From assembly GCA_963920575.1 (NCBI GenBank), contig OY986967.1:15741751-15805750 (forward strand): a stretch of 64,000 bases of DNA, read 5' to 3'. Origin of the DNA: Narthecium ossifragum. Lineage: Eukaryota > Streptophyta > Magnoliopsida > Dioscoreales > Nartheciaceae. Within the stretch, counting starts at the first letter, position 1, and each line of letters starts with the position of its first letter. Positions 12,892 to 24,411 of the stretch are shown here, in pieces. Both the position numbers and the translations under genes were made by a program. A model generated the notes under the pieces. It ran no database searches. It saw only the letters and a program-made list of their open reading frames with translations, and was not told the DNA's origin.

Positions 12892-14224
12892 TGCCGAAGA
12901 GGAGCCTGATGTCATACTACACACGCGTTCTCCACAAAAAGAAGGAGAAAGGAGAAAGAGAAAGCAAAGAAGGCTAAAGCGAGGAAGGAGAAGCATGGGA
13001 AGGTGTTGAAGGAGCGGAGAAGTAGAGAGAGCTGTTGGAGCAAGGGTGACGGGCTGGAGTCCAAGACCTCAAGGTGGACTCTCTCAGGAAGGAATGAGGG
13101 TGGGGAGTCAAGCTGTGACTTCCCCACTAGGACTTGATGGTGAGTTGGCTATTCCTTCACCATCGAAGCTTGTTGTTGAGGAAGGTGGTCTCTGTGAGGT
13201 GGATGTTTGTGGGGGTGGAAAATGCTAGGTTGTCCTTCGCGGAGGTGGTCGTTGGAGCCTCTAAGGGGAGAAAGCCAGCTTCTTGTGCAACCATTGTTGC
13301 ATCCCCCAGGGTGGATATTGTTACATTAGCTACGAAGGTTTGGAGTGGATTTGGCGGAAGAGGTGGGTGAGGATGAGGATGAGAAAGGGTTTTTTCTAAA
13401 CGATACACTAATGGAACCCTGTTGCCGGAAATGAGAGTTCTCTGTTTTTGGTCGGCTGATGGGGGGATGGGTTCCATTGGATGGTTTGAGGATGAAATTG
13501 AGCAGCATGTGAAGTTCTTTGGGGGAGCTACGTGTTGTTGACATGCCCGGAGGGCGTCTTTATGATCAAGTTTGCAAATGAGGAGGATCGTAAGTTTGTT
13601 CTATCTAAGGGCCTTGGACTATCAATGGTCTTCTGATGTCTCTCCTTCCTTGGAAGGAGGATTTTTGTCCTAATCCAGCTGATTTTCAGAAGATCCCGGT
13701 ATGGGTTAGATTGGCTAACATGGCCATTGAGTGTGTTGATGAGAAGGTTTCATCTAAGGTGGCAATGAAGATTGGGGAGCCGCTGGTTGTTGACCTTGCG
13801 ACTAGAGAGGGCACAAGGGGTCGTTTTGCTCGAGTATGTGTGAACATTGATACCGTTAAGCCGGTAAGGAAGGAAACTACTATCAGGAGGACATGATCTA
13901 GCCACTGTTATGTCAAATTTGTCTATGAAGATGTGGATCTGTGCCAGTGCTGTGCTAGGATCAGCCATACTACTGAGTCCTGCTCTCAAAGGACAATAAC
14001 TTTGAGGAGGAAGGTAGGTGGGAAAAAGAAGTTACTACAAGGATTATGGAAGATGGGGAGGGAGGCGGTGAAAGTGATAGCAAGGAGAACCCATATGAAC
14101 CATTGAGAACGAAGGCAGTAGAAATGCATACCTTGGTGAACCGATCTGAGATACGAAGTAGTATGGAGAACCCACCAGCGTCTCCACTACCTACTGTCTC
14201 GTTGGACGATCGTTGGAGGCCGTC
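12892..14224 (+). pseudogene. LINE (non-LTR) ORF1 remnant: DUF4283 plus zinc knuckle
   Basis: Nucleic-acid-binding ORF1 protein of a plant L1-like LINE, broken by several frameshifts and stops. The best part, 13560-13960, reads KFANEEDRKFVLSKG, then SLLPWKEDFCPNPADFQKIP, VWVRLANMAIEC, KIGEPLVVDLATREGTRGRF and ARVCVNIDTVKPV: the DUF4283 pattern followed by the typical post-domain segment. Next comes a CX2CX4HX4C knuckle (LCQCCARISHTTESC, about 13940-13985). The upstream part (12892-13440) is low-complexity and frame-shifted. No endonuclease or RT follows: at 14225 the LINE is cut by the A repeat. Dead copy. Confidence 0.75.
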
Positions 14225-15010
14225 TATCACACCCCGACCCAGAAAACCCATCCGGTCCGGGGCGTGAGGAACCTAAACTTGTTCACTTTCCATTTTGACG
14301 CATTTCTATAATAATTGTCACAACTAATTTGAACAATTCTATTAGAGGGGTGGCATTGTAATTTTTAATAAACTATTAACTATAACAATTCTAGATTAAC
14401 ATAATAGTAAACAAGATTAGATAATTACACAAACCTCAGTGTTATACAATTTACTCATCGAATACAAATTCATAAACATCTAATTCTTGAAGAGGGAAAT
14501 TATACATTTAATACATCTATCAAAAGTAATCTAAAACAAACGGAACTGCTGAAGCTGTCAACACCTCAGGATTCTCGAGAGCCTCATGAAGTCAACGCAC
14601 CGTCAAAAGCATGTCCAGCTGGTACTACGGATGAAGAGCTGACGCCTGCACCTGCACCTGCAAACGCAACCCGGATAGGAGTGAGCGATAAGTTTAGTAG
14701 AGTTCTACTCTATGTCACACACAAAGGGAGGAAACAACAACAATGTTGTTTCTCTGCCTAAGTTTAAAAGATGCCAAGGGGCCCTATAACCCCATCGATT
14801 CCCAAGGGATCCAACATCTCTGAACCGACCACGTTGGGACTGGCACCACCACGCTGGGTGAAAACAGAAATCAGAACTGAGGTGAAAGCACCCTTAGGAA
14901 ACCACTGCCTAGGGACACACGTCTGGGACATCGACAACCATCCTTAGCACTTGGTCTTGGAGAAGTGACACAACCTCTAAAGCTCAATAACAATATAATT
15001 GTAGCCAACT
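14225..15010 (+). mobile_element. Repeat unit A (TGTCACACCCC-like family), truncated
   Basis: It begins TATCACACCCCGACCC and is alignable by eye to unit C (start 17758) through shared landmarks: the GGAGTGAGCgAtAAG...TTCTACTCTATG block, AACCGACCACG.TGGGA, AAACCACTGCCT.GGGACACACGTC, CTTGG.CTTGGAGAA and CAATAACAATATAAT. Similarity stops near 15000. No ORF. The class is unproven: TG...CA ends in unit C suggest an LTR, but no internal domain was recognised. Confidence 0.5.
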
Positions 15011-15055
15011 AGACATGAACCTTGATAACATAAGGATTCCAATAAGATTAATAAC

Positions 15056-15245
15056 ATTTTACTCCCCTCTAGTTTGGAAAATTGTCATTTTACCCTCTAT
15101 GTTTTAAAACGTGACAAATTGGACCCTTAATTTATAAAAATGGTCGTTTTGCACCCACCCGTCTAACTCCGTTAACCCGGGTGACGGCAAATAGGTCAAG
15201 TGCGATGCACGTGACCTGGTTTCATGTTGACGCGCATGTCCCGCT
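15056..15245. other. Unclassified repeat fragment between units A and B
   Basis: Non-coding. The stretch CCCTCTAGTTTGGAAAATTG...TTACCCTCTATGTTTTAAAACG...GGACCC resembles termini of non-autonomous DNA transposons, but no matching inverted end was found. Followed by a two-copy GAGGACAGAAGTAAATC repeat at about 15259-15303. Confidence 0.3.
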
Positions 15246-15949
15246 CCAGGAAGAGTGTCAGAGGACAGAAGTAAATCAAGCAGTCAGAGGACAGAAGTAA
15301 ATCTAACAACTCCTATTATTACAAAACTGTATATAAAATAGAGTTACATTAAATTTATATAAACCAGTCCTCATGTACAAAAGATGTATAAAACTCAAAA
15401 AGAAGTTACATCATCAGTAGTCCCTTGAAAAGCACAGCGGAAACCATCTTGGCCCTCAAACATGCCCTGACATCGACGCGCCACCATAGGACGAGCAACT
15501 AGGGCCCACCGCAGGAGAGCTGGTATATGCACCTACAAACGCCGTCCGGGTAGGAGTGAGCACTAAGCTCAGTAGGGTTCTACTCTACGTCACACACAAG
15601 GAAGGGGAAGCTGTAACTAAACTAACTCTGTGCCAAGTACTGAGGCCTGTCAAGGACCCCATAAATCCCGTCAATAACCCGAAGGGTACATGTTCAAAGT
15701 ACGTCCCTCCGACAGCTACTGTTCAAGGGTGGACGCTCTCCGACATTCCCTGACACAGGATAGACATGACGATACCTGTAGGGCACCCCTCCCCAAGCGG
15801 GACCTCCACACTTGGCGGAACAACCGTGGTTATGACAACCAACTCTCAGCACTCCAAGCAACAGAGCTAACACTACCCTAAACAGCAGGCTAACAACACT
15901 ATAGTCAAACCCTAGGCATATAATGCACAATCAACAATGCATGCAACAG

Positions 15950-16180
15950 TTTATACTAAACATTCCCGAGGTTCATGACTCCCCCGGTTAACCACAAAAC
16001 GATAAAGGATCAAGGGCATAACCCATGGCCCATTTATACTAAGCATTCCCGGGGGTTCATGACTCCCCCGGTTAACCACAAAGCGATAAAGGATCAAGGG
16101 CATAACCCATGGCCCATTTAATCTACACAATCCCGGGAGTCATCACATCCCCGGTTCAACCACAAAGCGGTAACAAACAA
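15950..16180. repeat. 83-bp tandem repeat, about 2.8 copies
   Basis: Units start at 15950, 16033 and 16117 (TTTATACTAA...CATTCCCG...GGTTAACCACAAA.CGATAAAGGATCAAGG). The third is diverged and partial. Lies inside unit B. Confidence 0.8.
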
Positions 16181-16247
16181 CAGTTATAGCAATATCACTA
16201 ACATGCCATTCTCTGCTACCCTCAGATATTGTTCCTAGAAAACCCTG

Positions 16248-16640
16248 GATCGATCCAAACATACCCATGGATCGATCCGACAACCCTCAAAGAACAGACC
16301 ATCTTGGATGCAACCTGGATCGATCCAACATACCCATGGATCGATCCTACAAGTAGTCCGATCGATCGGATTTGCAAGTCCGATCGATCCAACTCGGAAA
16401 GCCCAAGAACAAGAAACCATTCTCTACATAGCAGCTAGTTGATCTGTCGATCCGACGTCCAATTGACGGTGGATTTGGGATCCAACCTAACCTCCAGTAG
16501 ATCTATATGCATGGATCAACATATCCAAAATCCAGAATCATCCAATGGCTAGATTAACGGAAAAACACTAATCAAAATCGCTAATCAAACTAAGTTACCA
16601 ATTATAGTCCGATCGATCGGACTCGCAAGTCCGATCGATC
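16248..16640. repeat. GATCGATC palindrome array, unit B, part 1
   Basis: GATCGATC starts at 16248, 16270, 16318, 16339, 16360, 16382, 16611 and 16633. Neighbour spacings within clusters are 22; 21, 21, 22; and 22 bp. Flanks vary (GGATCGATCC, CCGATCGATCGG, CCGATCGATCC). A CRISPR array is excluded: there is no long repeat, and the spacers do not behave as unique equal-length inserts. Confidence 0.9.
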
Positions 16641-17376
16641 CAACTCTAACTTACCAAGTACTTGCTGCAACGCAGCCCTCCAGTAATAAATTCATAACAA
16701 ATCGTAGGAAAATCAGAAAATTATGAAATTAGTTGGGTTTGAGAGATAACTCAGAGATCTACAACTCTTATGTTCATCACAACCCAAGAACATGCACGTA
16801 CTGATCGGGAAACCCGCTGCAAGAGAAACTGGAAAATCCGAGATTAAACATGCATAAATCCTACTAAAATCTCAACCAAAACTTATGAAACTTATACCAA
16901 AAATTCTACTAAGCAAGAGGAATCTAGTAACGCAAAGAGCAGCAAGATCTAACGTCTAGATTAAGAGAAACCCATTAAACAAGTTACGTAGGTAGAACAC
17001 CTACCGGCAACGCTAATCCTCGGCTGATTTCCCGCTAAACGGCCGCTAACCAAGCAACTAAACCATGCCAGGGATCTTCCTCACGCCGCCACGGATCCAA
17101 CAAGCTTTGGAACACCCAAAACGGTGGTCGGAGGAGGAAGAACGGCGAAGAAGAAGATAGCTGCCGTAAAGAACAGAGGGAGAAATACAGCCGCGGAAGA
17201 AGAAGAAAAGAAGAGAAGAGAAGAGAAGGAAGAGAAGAGGATGTAAAGCCTGGGGAAAGCCGGGAAGGTCGGGGAAAAGCGGGAGCAGAGGAGAGAAAGT
17301 TTCCTCTCCCCTGACAGTTGAGAGCGACGGCCACGACGGCCGTCCTCGCAACTCCACCGACAATCCCACAGTGTCC

Positions 17377-17492
17377 GATCGATCCAACTCCGAGTTCGAT
17401 AGATCCAACTCCGAGTTCGATCGATCCAAGACACCAAGCCCGATCGATCCAACACACCAAGTCCGATCGATCCAAGACTGGCTGGATCGATC
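17377..17492. repeat. GATCGATC palindrome array, unit B, part 2
   Basis: Starts at 17377, 17398 (GATAGATC, one mismatch), 17419, 17442, 17465 and 17485, giving spacings of 21, 21, 23, 23 and 20 bp. Lies near the 3' end of unit B, about 160 bp before its CA end. Confidence 0.9.
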
Positions 17493-17649
17493 CACAGGTC
17501 AAAAACCCCTAAACGGATCTAGTCAAACACGACCATCCATCAGAGGCTGTGCGCGCACGTGGGTGAGAAACAAACCGACAAAGAGCAATTTACGAAATTG
17601 CCCTTGTGGTCAACAACGAGCTACAGGAATAGAGGGACATGTCCTCACA

Positions 17650-17757
17650 AAGAGCGCGGAGGCGGTGGCAGCTACCGTGGAGGTAGTGGTGGAGAGCGCG
17701 GAGGCGGAGGTGGAGAGCGTGGAGGTGGAGGTGAAGGTGGAAAGCGTGGAGGCGGAG
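17650..17757 (+). repeat. Purine-rich GGAGGCGGAGGTGGAG minisatellite between B and C
   Basis: A 108-bp strand-asymmetric G/A-rich array of 6- to 12-bp words (GGAGGC, GGTGGA, GAGCGTGGA), between the TCCTCACA end of unit B and the TGTCACACCCC start of unit C. Its Gly/Glu-rich translation is a by-product. Confidence 0.8.
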
Positions 17758-19768
17758 TGTCACACCCCGACCCAAAAAACCCATTCGGGCCGTGACGTGA
17801 GGGTCCTAAACTTAAAAAAAAAAATCAAACGGCGAGAGCTTCCCCTGTATTTCTCAATTTGAAACCTATACAGTTTATAATCTTCACGATAAATAAAGAC
17901 GATAAATCTAACAGTTCTAAAATTCAACATGAATATGAATCTGCTATCACAAATTTCACTATTTAGTACAGGTTCTGATACAATGCTTTTATCAACCCTC
18001 ATTACATAATTTAATACATACAATCAAATCCTCGAAGAGAGAAATTATATATTTAATATAACTGCAAACGTACAACTATTAACAAAAGGGAAAACTTTAG
18101 GATCGTCAAGTACTCATCGAAACTCCAAGTCCACAATCACCTCGAGAATGGCGTGCCGACGCCTAGAAGATCACCTGAAAGGAAAGGACTGCATCGACCT
18201 GTATCGCCGATGCAGTCCAGCTAGGAGTGAGCAACAAAGCTCAGTAGGGTTCTACGCTATTCTACGTCGCACAGAAAGGAAGGGGAACAACAACAGTGTC
18301 GTTTCTCCGCCTAAGTCTAAAGGATGCCACGGGGTCCCATAACCCCTTTCGATTCCCCAAGGGATCCTACACTTCTCAACCGACCACGCTGGGAACATCA
18401 ACCAAACACGCTGGGAGGAAACAATGAACCAGAACCAGAACCAGTAGGAACACCCTTTACCCACCAGGAAACCACTGCCTGGGGACACACGTCAGGGACA
18501 TCGAAAACCATGCTTAGCACTTGGCCTTGGAGAACCGACACGACCTCTAAACCTCAATAACAATATAATATTCTAGTCCGACTACCTAATAATCCTCGAA
18601 TGATATCAAACATAATCATTGATGACAATTACGTCCTAATCCTCGACTACCCGAACCCCAGTCCTAGGGCTAGATTCGGGCTACCCGAGAACCCCGGATC
18701 GACGATCGAATCCATCGCCTACCACCTAGCCTGATGCTTCTAATGCAATCAAATGCATGCAATGCTCACACACACCACAAGAGGAATTCAGACATGCAAC
18801 AATATGTCGAGCAATATACACAGGCTAGGCGAAGCATCAAGCTTGCCAATGGATAAACATAGCAAGCGGTCTAAAGTAGTTACAGATCTATCTACCACAC
18901 CAACGACAACACAGGCCGTAAACGAACATGTCAATTCAAATTTTGGGATTACGACGGCATCCACAGCCGTCAACCGTAATTTTTGCAAAGGGGCACACCC
19001 CCCAGCCACACAATTACAACAATCAACCACAAATACAATATACATCAACTAGGGCACACCTTCGGCCCATTTAATTATCTAAACATCCCAAGGGATGTGA
19101 CCCCCATGGTTCAACCACAAGCTAAGTATACATGTATACAATACGATGTAAATAAGCATGACATGCAATTAATTGCTAATTGAACAAGAATGATTTATAG
19201 TTAACTAAACATGCCACCATAGAACAATTAATCGTCTAAGAACCACCAATTAGAACATGCTAGCCCTCGAGATCACGAGGCATACCAATTGCATGTATCT
19301 TGAAGACTTAAACACGGTAAAACATCGAAAATCCACTAAAAGCCAAATTCTGGATTTCTACATTAAACCCTAGTTAGAGGCGATGAAATCTTATCAATTC
19401 GATGTCCAAACGACGTCGAATTGGAAATCAAACTTGGGAAAATATATATTAGCATACTAGAAACATGCAACCCAAGAATCGGATCTAATTGATGTCTAAT
19501 TTCCACAGATTTTACTAATCAATTTCTTAATCTTTGTTTCACAGCAGTTTAGAAAACAATTCACCAAAAATGGAATATAAATCGAAAAATCACGAAACCA
19601 GCGGCAATCGAAAGAGAGAAGCTCTAGCCAGATATGAAGAGAGGGAGCTCGAGGGAGAACGGCAGGCGGCGACGGTGGCGAAGGAGCTCCGGAGAAGGGA
19701 GAGGGCCGGCGCGGTCGTGAGCGGGGAAGAAGGAGAACGAGAGAGGTCGGGCACGGGGGAGAAGGAAG

Positions 19769-19822
<54 letters not shown>

Positions 19823-20159
19823 CTTAAGCCACTTAAGTGGCTTAGCCGGTTCAGACGAGCCAACTGATCGGGCTGAATCCGATTTGACTCCAAATTGCGA
19901 TCTCGTCGCAATCTCCTCCGGATCTGACGATCACGAACACTCCTACTGGATCTATTCAATCGTATACATCAATCAAGGCTGTGTGTGCACTACATGGGTG
20001 TGAAACCGACCGCCAAGATGTAATTTACCAAATTGCCCTTGGGGTCCAAAAGCAGCGATGCGATCAACCGATCGCAAACCAAGGCCAACCGAGCCAAACC
20101 ACAAAACCAAACCCTCGACCCAATGCGGTCGGACCAGGTTGGAGGGACGAGTCCTCACA
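17758..20159 (+). mobile_element. Repeat unit C (TGTCACACCCC...TCCTCACA), LTR-like
   Basis: The most complete copy, 2402 bp, with TG...CA ends, matching units A (5' part) and B (3' two-thirds). It carries a (GA)n run at 19772-19820. No ORF, PBS or gag/pol motif was recognised, so it may be an LTR of a large gypsy element or a non-coding repeat with LTR-like ends. It lacks the GATCGATC arrays that unit B has. Confidence 0.5.
19772..19820. repeat. (GA)n microsatellite in unit C
   Basis: About 24 uninterrupted GA units, simple sequence only. Confidence 0.9.
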
Positions 20160-20590
20160 TGGAGGGGAAGGAGGAGAGCGTGGAGGCGGCGGAGGAGGAG
20201 GAGGAGGAGAGCGTGGCAGCTTCGGCAACATCGTAGACGAGTATGCTGGCGCCGATGGTGGCAGCAACCGTGGAGTTGGCGGTAGAGAGCGTGGAGGTGG
20301 AGGAGGAAGTGGAGAGTGTGGCGGCTTCTGCAACATCATAGACGAGTATGCTGGCGACGACGGTGGCAGCTATCATGGAGGCGGCGGTAGAGAGTGTGGA
20401 GGCGGAGGTGGAGGCGAAGGCGGAGAGCATGGAGGCGGAGGCGGAGGGAAAGGAGGAGAGCGTTGAGGCGGAGGAGGAGGAGAGCATGGTGGAGGTGGAG
20501 GCGGAGGAGGGATTGGAGGTGGAGGTGGAGGTGGAAGCGGTGGAGGTGGAGGTGGAAGCGGAGGGGGTGGAGGTGGAAATCCTGGACGTG
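20160..20590 (+). repeat. Purine-rich minisatellite after unit C, with 105-bp higher-order repeat
   Basis: GGAGGTGGAGGCGGAG-type array of about 430 bp with an embedded 105-bp unit (AACATCgTAGACGAGTATGCTGGCG at 20227 and again at 20332). The 105-bp period keeps frame, so long Gly-rich frames appear on + and Ser/Thr- or Pro-rich ones on -. These are composition artefacts. It is placed after C just as the shorter array is placed after B. Confidence 0.75.
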
Positions 20591-20702
20591 TGGGCTCTTG
20601 CCAATGCTGTCGCCATGGGTATGGTGGTGGATGCCAGTGCTGCGCTCACGCCGACGAGATCCCAGACATCGGCCGTGTCGTTCCAGACGTCCTCGTGTAT
20701 CT
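20591..20702. other. Junction between minisatellite and truncated element X
   Basis: About 110 bp of moderately GC-rich unassigned sequence. X homology begins abruptly at about 20703 (equivalent to 57454 in the other copy), marking the 5' truncation or deletion breakpoint of the left X copy. Confidence 0.5.
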
Positions 20703-20789
20703 TTAGATAAAAGGATTCTTATCCAAATTCTACATTCTTAATCGCAATCATTAGCCAATATAGAAGCCCGTATTGGACAACTAGCTTCT

Positions 20790-21900
20790 TTGATGGATTC
20801 ATATTATGATGAGGTTGATGATTGTGTGAATGAGCTAGTGCCTCCTAATGTTGATGATAATGCTTATGATGCTCATCTTATCAATGTTTATGATGCAAGC
20901 AACGATGAGATTTCTTTTAGGGTTTTACCGGTTCGTAGGATTATGGATGATACATTGATTTGTGATGAGGATGAATCGGTCCCTCCGGTGTTTCTTGATG
21001 ATAATGGTATTGATGAATGCATGCATGATTTGATACCTCACGTGAGTCATGATGATGTTATTATACCGGTTTATGAAGCTTTCCACGAACACATACCTAA
21101 TATTTAGGATGAATCATTTGATTTCAACTTGTCGATTTATGAAACCTTTCATGAGGAGATACCTTATTTTGATAATGATTCATGTGATATTGTGTCGCCG
21201 GTCTACGAAGGTTTTTTTGAGAATATATCAAACCTTAAGGAGGATCATTATTATGATATTAATTTGCCGGTTCATGAAGCTTTTTATGAGGCCTTATCTA
21301 ATCTTAATGCATATATTGATGAAATTTCACGTAAAAATCACATGTCGGTCTTTGATGTGATGGATGATGTATGTGATGCCTTAGAGGATCCTTGTGAGAG
21401 CTCCTTTAGGAAATCTCACTTTGAGCCTCTACCCTTTACTTCATCCACACTTGTTGAACATTGTGAGGTATCGAACCTTATTTTTCTGAATTTCTTAGAT
21501 CATGCTGAATTTGATTGTAGCTTCATCAAAGACTTATGCAAGACTTCTTGTCTTTCAAGTACTTTGTTTGTTACGAACAATCCCTTTTTCTTTGATGAAG
21601 CATGTTTGCATAGCTTTACTCTTCTTCGGACCATGTATTTCTATACTTTAAATCATCGGCCGCCAAAAGACCACTAGATGATGACTCCATTTATTGAAAT
21701 CCATGGCTTGAAGGACGAGAATTGGCCAATGCCTAAAGCTTATATTGAATTATTTACCATGAATTCTCCTTTCTTCTTTGATAAAGCATGTTTGCACCTC
21801 ATGTCCATCATCAATGCATGTATTTTTATACTTTAAACCATAGGCCACCAAAAGCCTATCTGATGATGGACAGATTTATTGAAACGCATGATTTGCAAGA
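20790..21900 (+). pseudogene. Element X gag-remnant ORF, left copy (broken)
   Basis: Nearly the same protein as the right-copy ORF (57045-58724), but interrupted: a TAG at about 21105 replaces a sense codon within NI.DESFDFNL, another TAG lies at about 21675, and there are further lesions. It keeps the acidic PxYEAFxE repeats and the FFFD.aCLH repeats. By eye about 4-5% of bases differ from the right copy. Non-functional. Confidence 0.75.
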
Positions 21901-21902
21901 GG

Positions 21903-23267
21903 TGATTGCTCACGAACGTGTCGTCAAAACGTTGCAAAATCAATCAAATATTAAATTTATTATCCTTATTCAATTACTACACTACTAGGTAGGATAGTGG
22001 TGAAGTCGGGAGTCGATCCACAAGGAAAACGTTGGAAACTGAAATCAATTCTCGAAACCCTAAAACTAAGGAAAAGAATCAAAGATAAAATAGAGTTATC
22101 TAAACAAATAAAAAAAAGAAATAAAAGGTTGATCAATTCGAATCAATGGAGTAGTTACTTAGGAATTACTCAATCCGCCCTAGTTTCATTATTAATCTTC
22201 TCTATTTATCATCTTGTTCCCTTGTCTCAACATTATGGATCATATGGCTACAAGCTCACATGAATCCCTAAAAGAAAGTTAATGTTCCCAACGGCATAAC
22301 CTATCTTTGTTTGGCATAGATTGTCTTTGGTCCTACGATTACGTTAAATTATACTACTCCTAATGACCTTGGCACAACCTATCTTCGCGTAGCATAGCTT
22401 ATCTCAAAGGGAAACCAATAACTTCATGAAAACCATCTCATAAATCTCTACAATCAATCACAGAAATCATGTAGGACTGCAAATATGTCAAGAGAACTCT
22501 GTTCCTTCAACTCTATTAATAATAAAACCGTATTTATAAGATCATCGAGAAGTTCACAAGAATCCAACTAAAGAAAGATCAAAACTACACTAGGGTTTCA
22601 TGAATAATCCTAAATACAATAATTAGCAACTCATCTTTTGAATGAAAGCCATCGGGTAGGAATAAGAAACTATCATCATCCGCATCGTCTCCATCTTCTT
22701 TTCCCTTCTCCAAAGATTGTCAAAAAAGATGAGAAATTCGGTTGGAATAACCCCTTTATATAGTAGAAACCCTTAGTCCCGGAATTAGGAGTTATAATTG
22801 AACTTAAACTCTAATTTCCCTAAATTCTGTGTTGATGACGTCATCGGAGCGACCGATCGAACTCAAATCCGATCCATCTCTCCAGTCGGTCTGACTCATG
22901 TCATTAATTAATTTCAGCCTTTATCAAACTTCAGCTTTCATAGATCCAACTTTGCTTCAAAACTGACACCAATCTATAGAGAATCTCACAAAATCTTCAA
23001 CATGAAAGTTGTAGCTCTTGAAGGCTTCTTTCATCCAACAAAATTTCAAATTATTTAGAATTTTGTAGAATTTCTGGTGATGTATTTCCAAACAGTCAAC
23101 GAAGCAGTATTTTTTGCAGAGTTTAGTGATTTTTGGCCAAATTTCTTGTATTTCTTCTCAAATCCTACTTAAACCTGAAATCAAACAATATGATATCAAA
23201 TACACCTACTCTAGGCCTAACGAAGGTAATTTAAGGGGTTTAATTATGAATAATTAGTGACTTATCA
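21903..23267 (-). mobile_element. Solo LTR (E3-type family) nested in left X
   Basis: TGATTGCTCACGAACG...GTGACTTATCA. As read on + it is the reverse complement of an E3-family LTR (which begins TGATAAGTCACTAA). It is at the same site as the 60305-61685 solo LTR of the right X copy. The right-hand duplication GGATG (23268-23272) survives; the left-hand one has mutated. Confidence 0.8.
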
Positions 23268-23745
23268 GGATGGTGATTGGCCACTGACTAAAAATTTTAA
23301 TTAGTTCATTACATGGGACCTGTCTTTCTTCTTTGATGGATTATGTTTGCATGTCTTCTTCATTTTTCAATCCATGTACTTCTTTACATGGATACACCGA
23401 CCACCCAAATTCAATTTTAGCGGAGCTTGCATTGTGTCGAGCTCGAGACGTTAAACCAAGCACTTGGTGGGAGGTAACCCATCTCTTCCTTGCATTTTGA
23501 CTAGTTGTTAAAAAAAAACCCTCTTCTTTGCATGCTTGCTTGTTTTCTAATTAGTGCATGTTTGATTTTGATATGTAGTTGGTTGCTCATTGATTGATTG
23601 AGTGCTTGTGATGTCGTAATTGCCGTTGTTGAATCTTTGTGTTGATCGATGAATTGGCTGGATTGGCGTATTCTTGTCGTGGTATTTTGGTGCTAGAGGT
23701 GACGTTCCAGGTTTTCAGCCCGATTTTGCGTTGTTGTGCGCAAAC

Positions 23746-23868
23746 GATCGATCTTCCGAGTGGTGAAGATCGATCTTCCGAATGGTGAAGATCGATTGTT
23801 TGTTTGGTCATTTTTAATAGCTGAGCCTGGCGAAATATGATCGATCTTCAATCCCTTAAAGATCGATC
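23746..23868. repeat. GATCGATC array, internal, left X
   Basis: Starts at 23746, 23768 and 23790 (last copy GATCGATT), spaced 22 and 22 bp, then 23839 and 23861, spaced 22 bp. Located about 270 bp downstream of the TGGGAGG.AACCCA motif and about 550 bp before the internal polypurine tract. Confidence 0.9.
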
Positions 23869-24397
23869 TTGTTTGTGCATTTGCTGCGACAGAGAGTGGG
23901 TATAGAGAAGATCGATCCTCACCATAGTGAAATTTTTATACTCCATTGCTCCACTTTTGTACATGGTTGACATTTTTGGTTGGAGATAGATATACACATG
24001 TTGATTTTTAGCTTTGGGGGTGTGCCCCGTGTGTATGTCGCACTATATACATGGATGTGGATGTACTGTGGATGTAAATTATCAAAATTTGTAGCCCTTG
24101 TGCTTATTGAATAAATAGAGGAGATGATGCCTAATTTTTCTCCAACTTTTTTTACTTATTCTATTCTTTACTTCTTTGCCATCACAGGGTATTTCTTCCA
24201 CTATTTTCCAGGGTCTCTATACTATGATATGCATATTGCTGCGATACATTACCACATCACACATGTACTTGGTTTTCACGCTTCACCTTGCTCAGCAAAT
24301 ACGGTTTTACCTATCACCAAGGTTACTGTTTCATTAGAAGCATCATCAGGTGATCTCTATCCCTTACCCTATTTCCGTGCTTGAGGACAATCCCGCT

Positions 24398-24411
24398 TAA
24401 CTTGGGGGGTA
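24398..24411 (+). promoter_or_regulatory. Internal (second) polypurine tract, left X
   Basis: TTAACTTGGGGGGTAG directly after TGCTTGAGGACAAtCCCG, the arrangement usual for a plant gypsy polypurine tract, but about 1 kb upstream of the true 3' tract. Conserved in X right, E1 and E3. Confidence 0.55.

Larger units (their letters stand above)
15305..17649 (+). mobile_element. Repeat unit B (same family as A and C), LTR-like
   Basis: It shares with unit C the GGAGTGAGC..TAAGCTCAGTAGGGTTCTAC block, the middle CCCCCGGTT.AACCACAA block and the 3' end (AATTTACgAAATTGCCCTTG...GTCCTCACA). The 5' head is missing or diverged. It contains a tandem duplication (15950-16180), two GATCGATC arrays and, at 17035-17340, a purine-rich tract. 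The reading frames here are translations of the repeats and are not taken as genes. Immediately followed by the 17650-17757 minisatellite and unit C. Confidence 0.5.

Noticed and set aside
16248..16640. CRISPR-like array of short palindromes with similar-sized spacers
   Set aside because: The repeat core is only 8 bp, spacers are 13-14 bp with some shared sequence, this is a plant repeat, and there are no cas genes.
17035..17502. Overlapping minus-strand frames of 124-155 codons
   Set aside because: Low-complexity Ser/Leu/Phe-rich translations of a purine-rich tract plus the GATCGATC array in repeat unit B.
17758..20159. Firm classification of units A-C as LTRs of a named gypsy family
   Set aside because: TG...CA ends are suggestive, but no PBS, polypurine tract, target duplication or coding domain was confirmed.
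19981..20710. Glycine-rich, Arg/Trp-rich and Ser/Thr-rich frames around 20.0-20.7 kb resembling a GRP cell-wall protein
   Set aside because: Open frames occur in several phases on both strands of a minisatellite; no signal peptide, promoter or stable start.
21903..23267. Independent insertions of the same solo LTR family in the two X copies
   Set aside because: Same position, orientation and shared GGATG flank make common descent by duplication far more likely.
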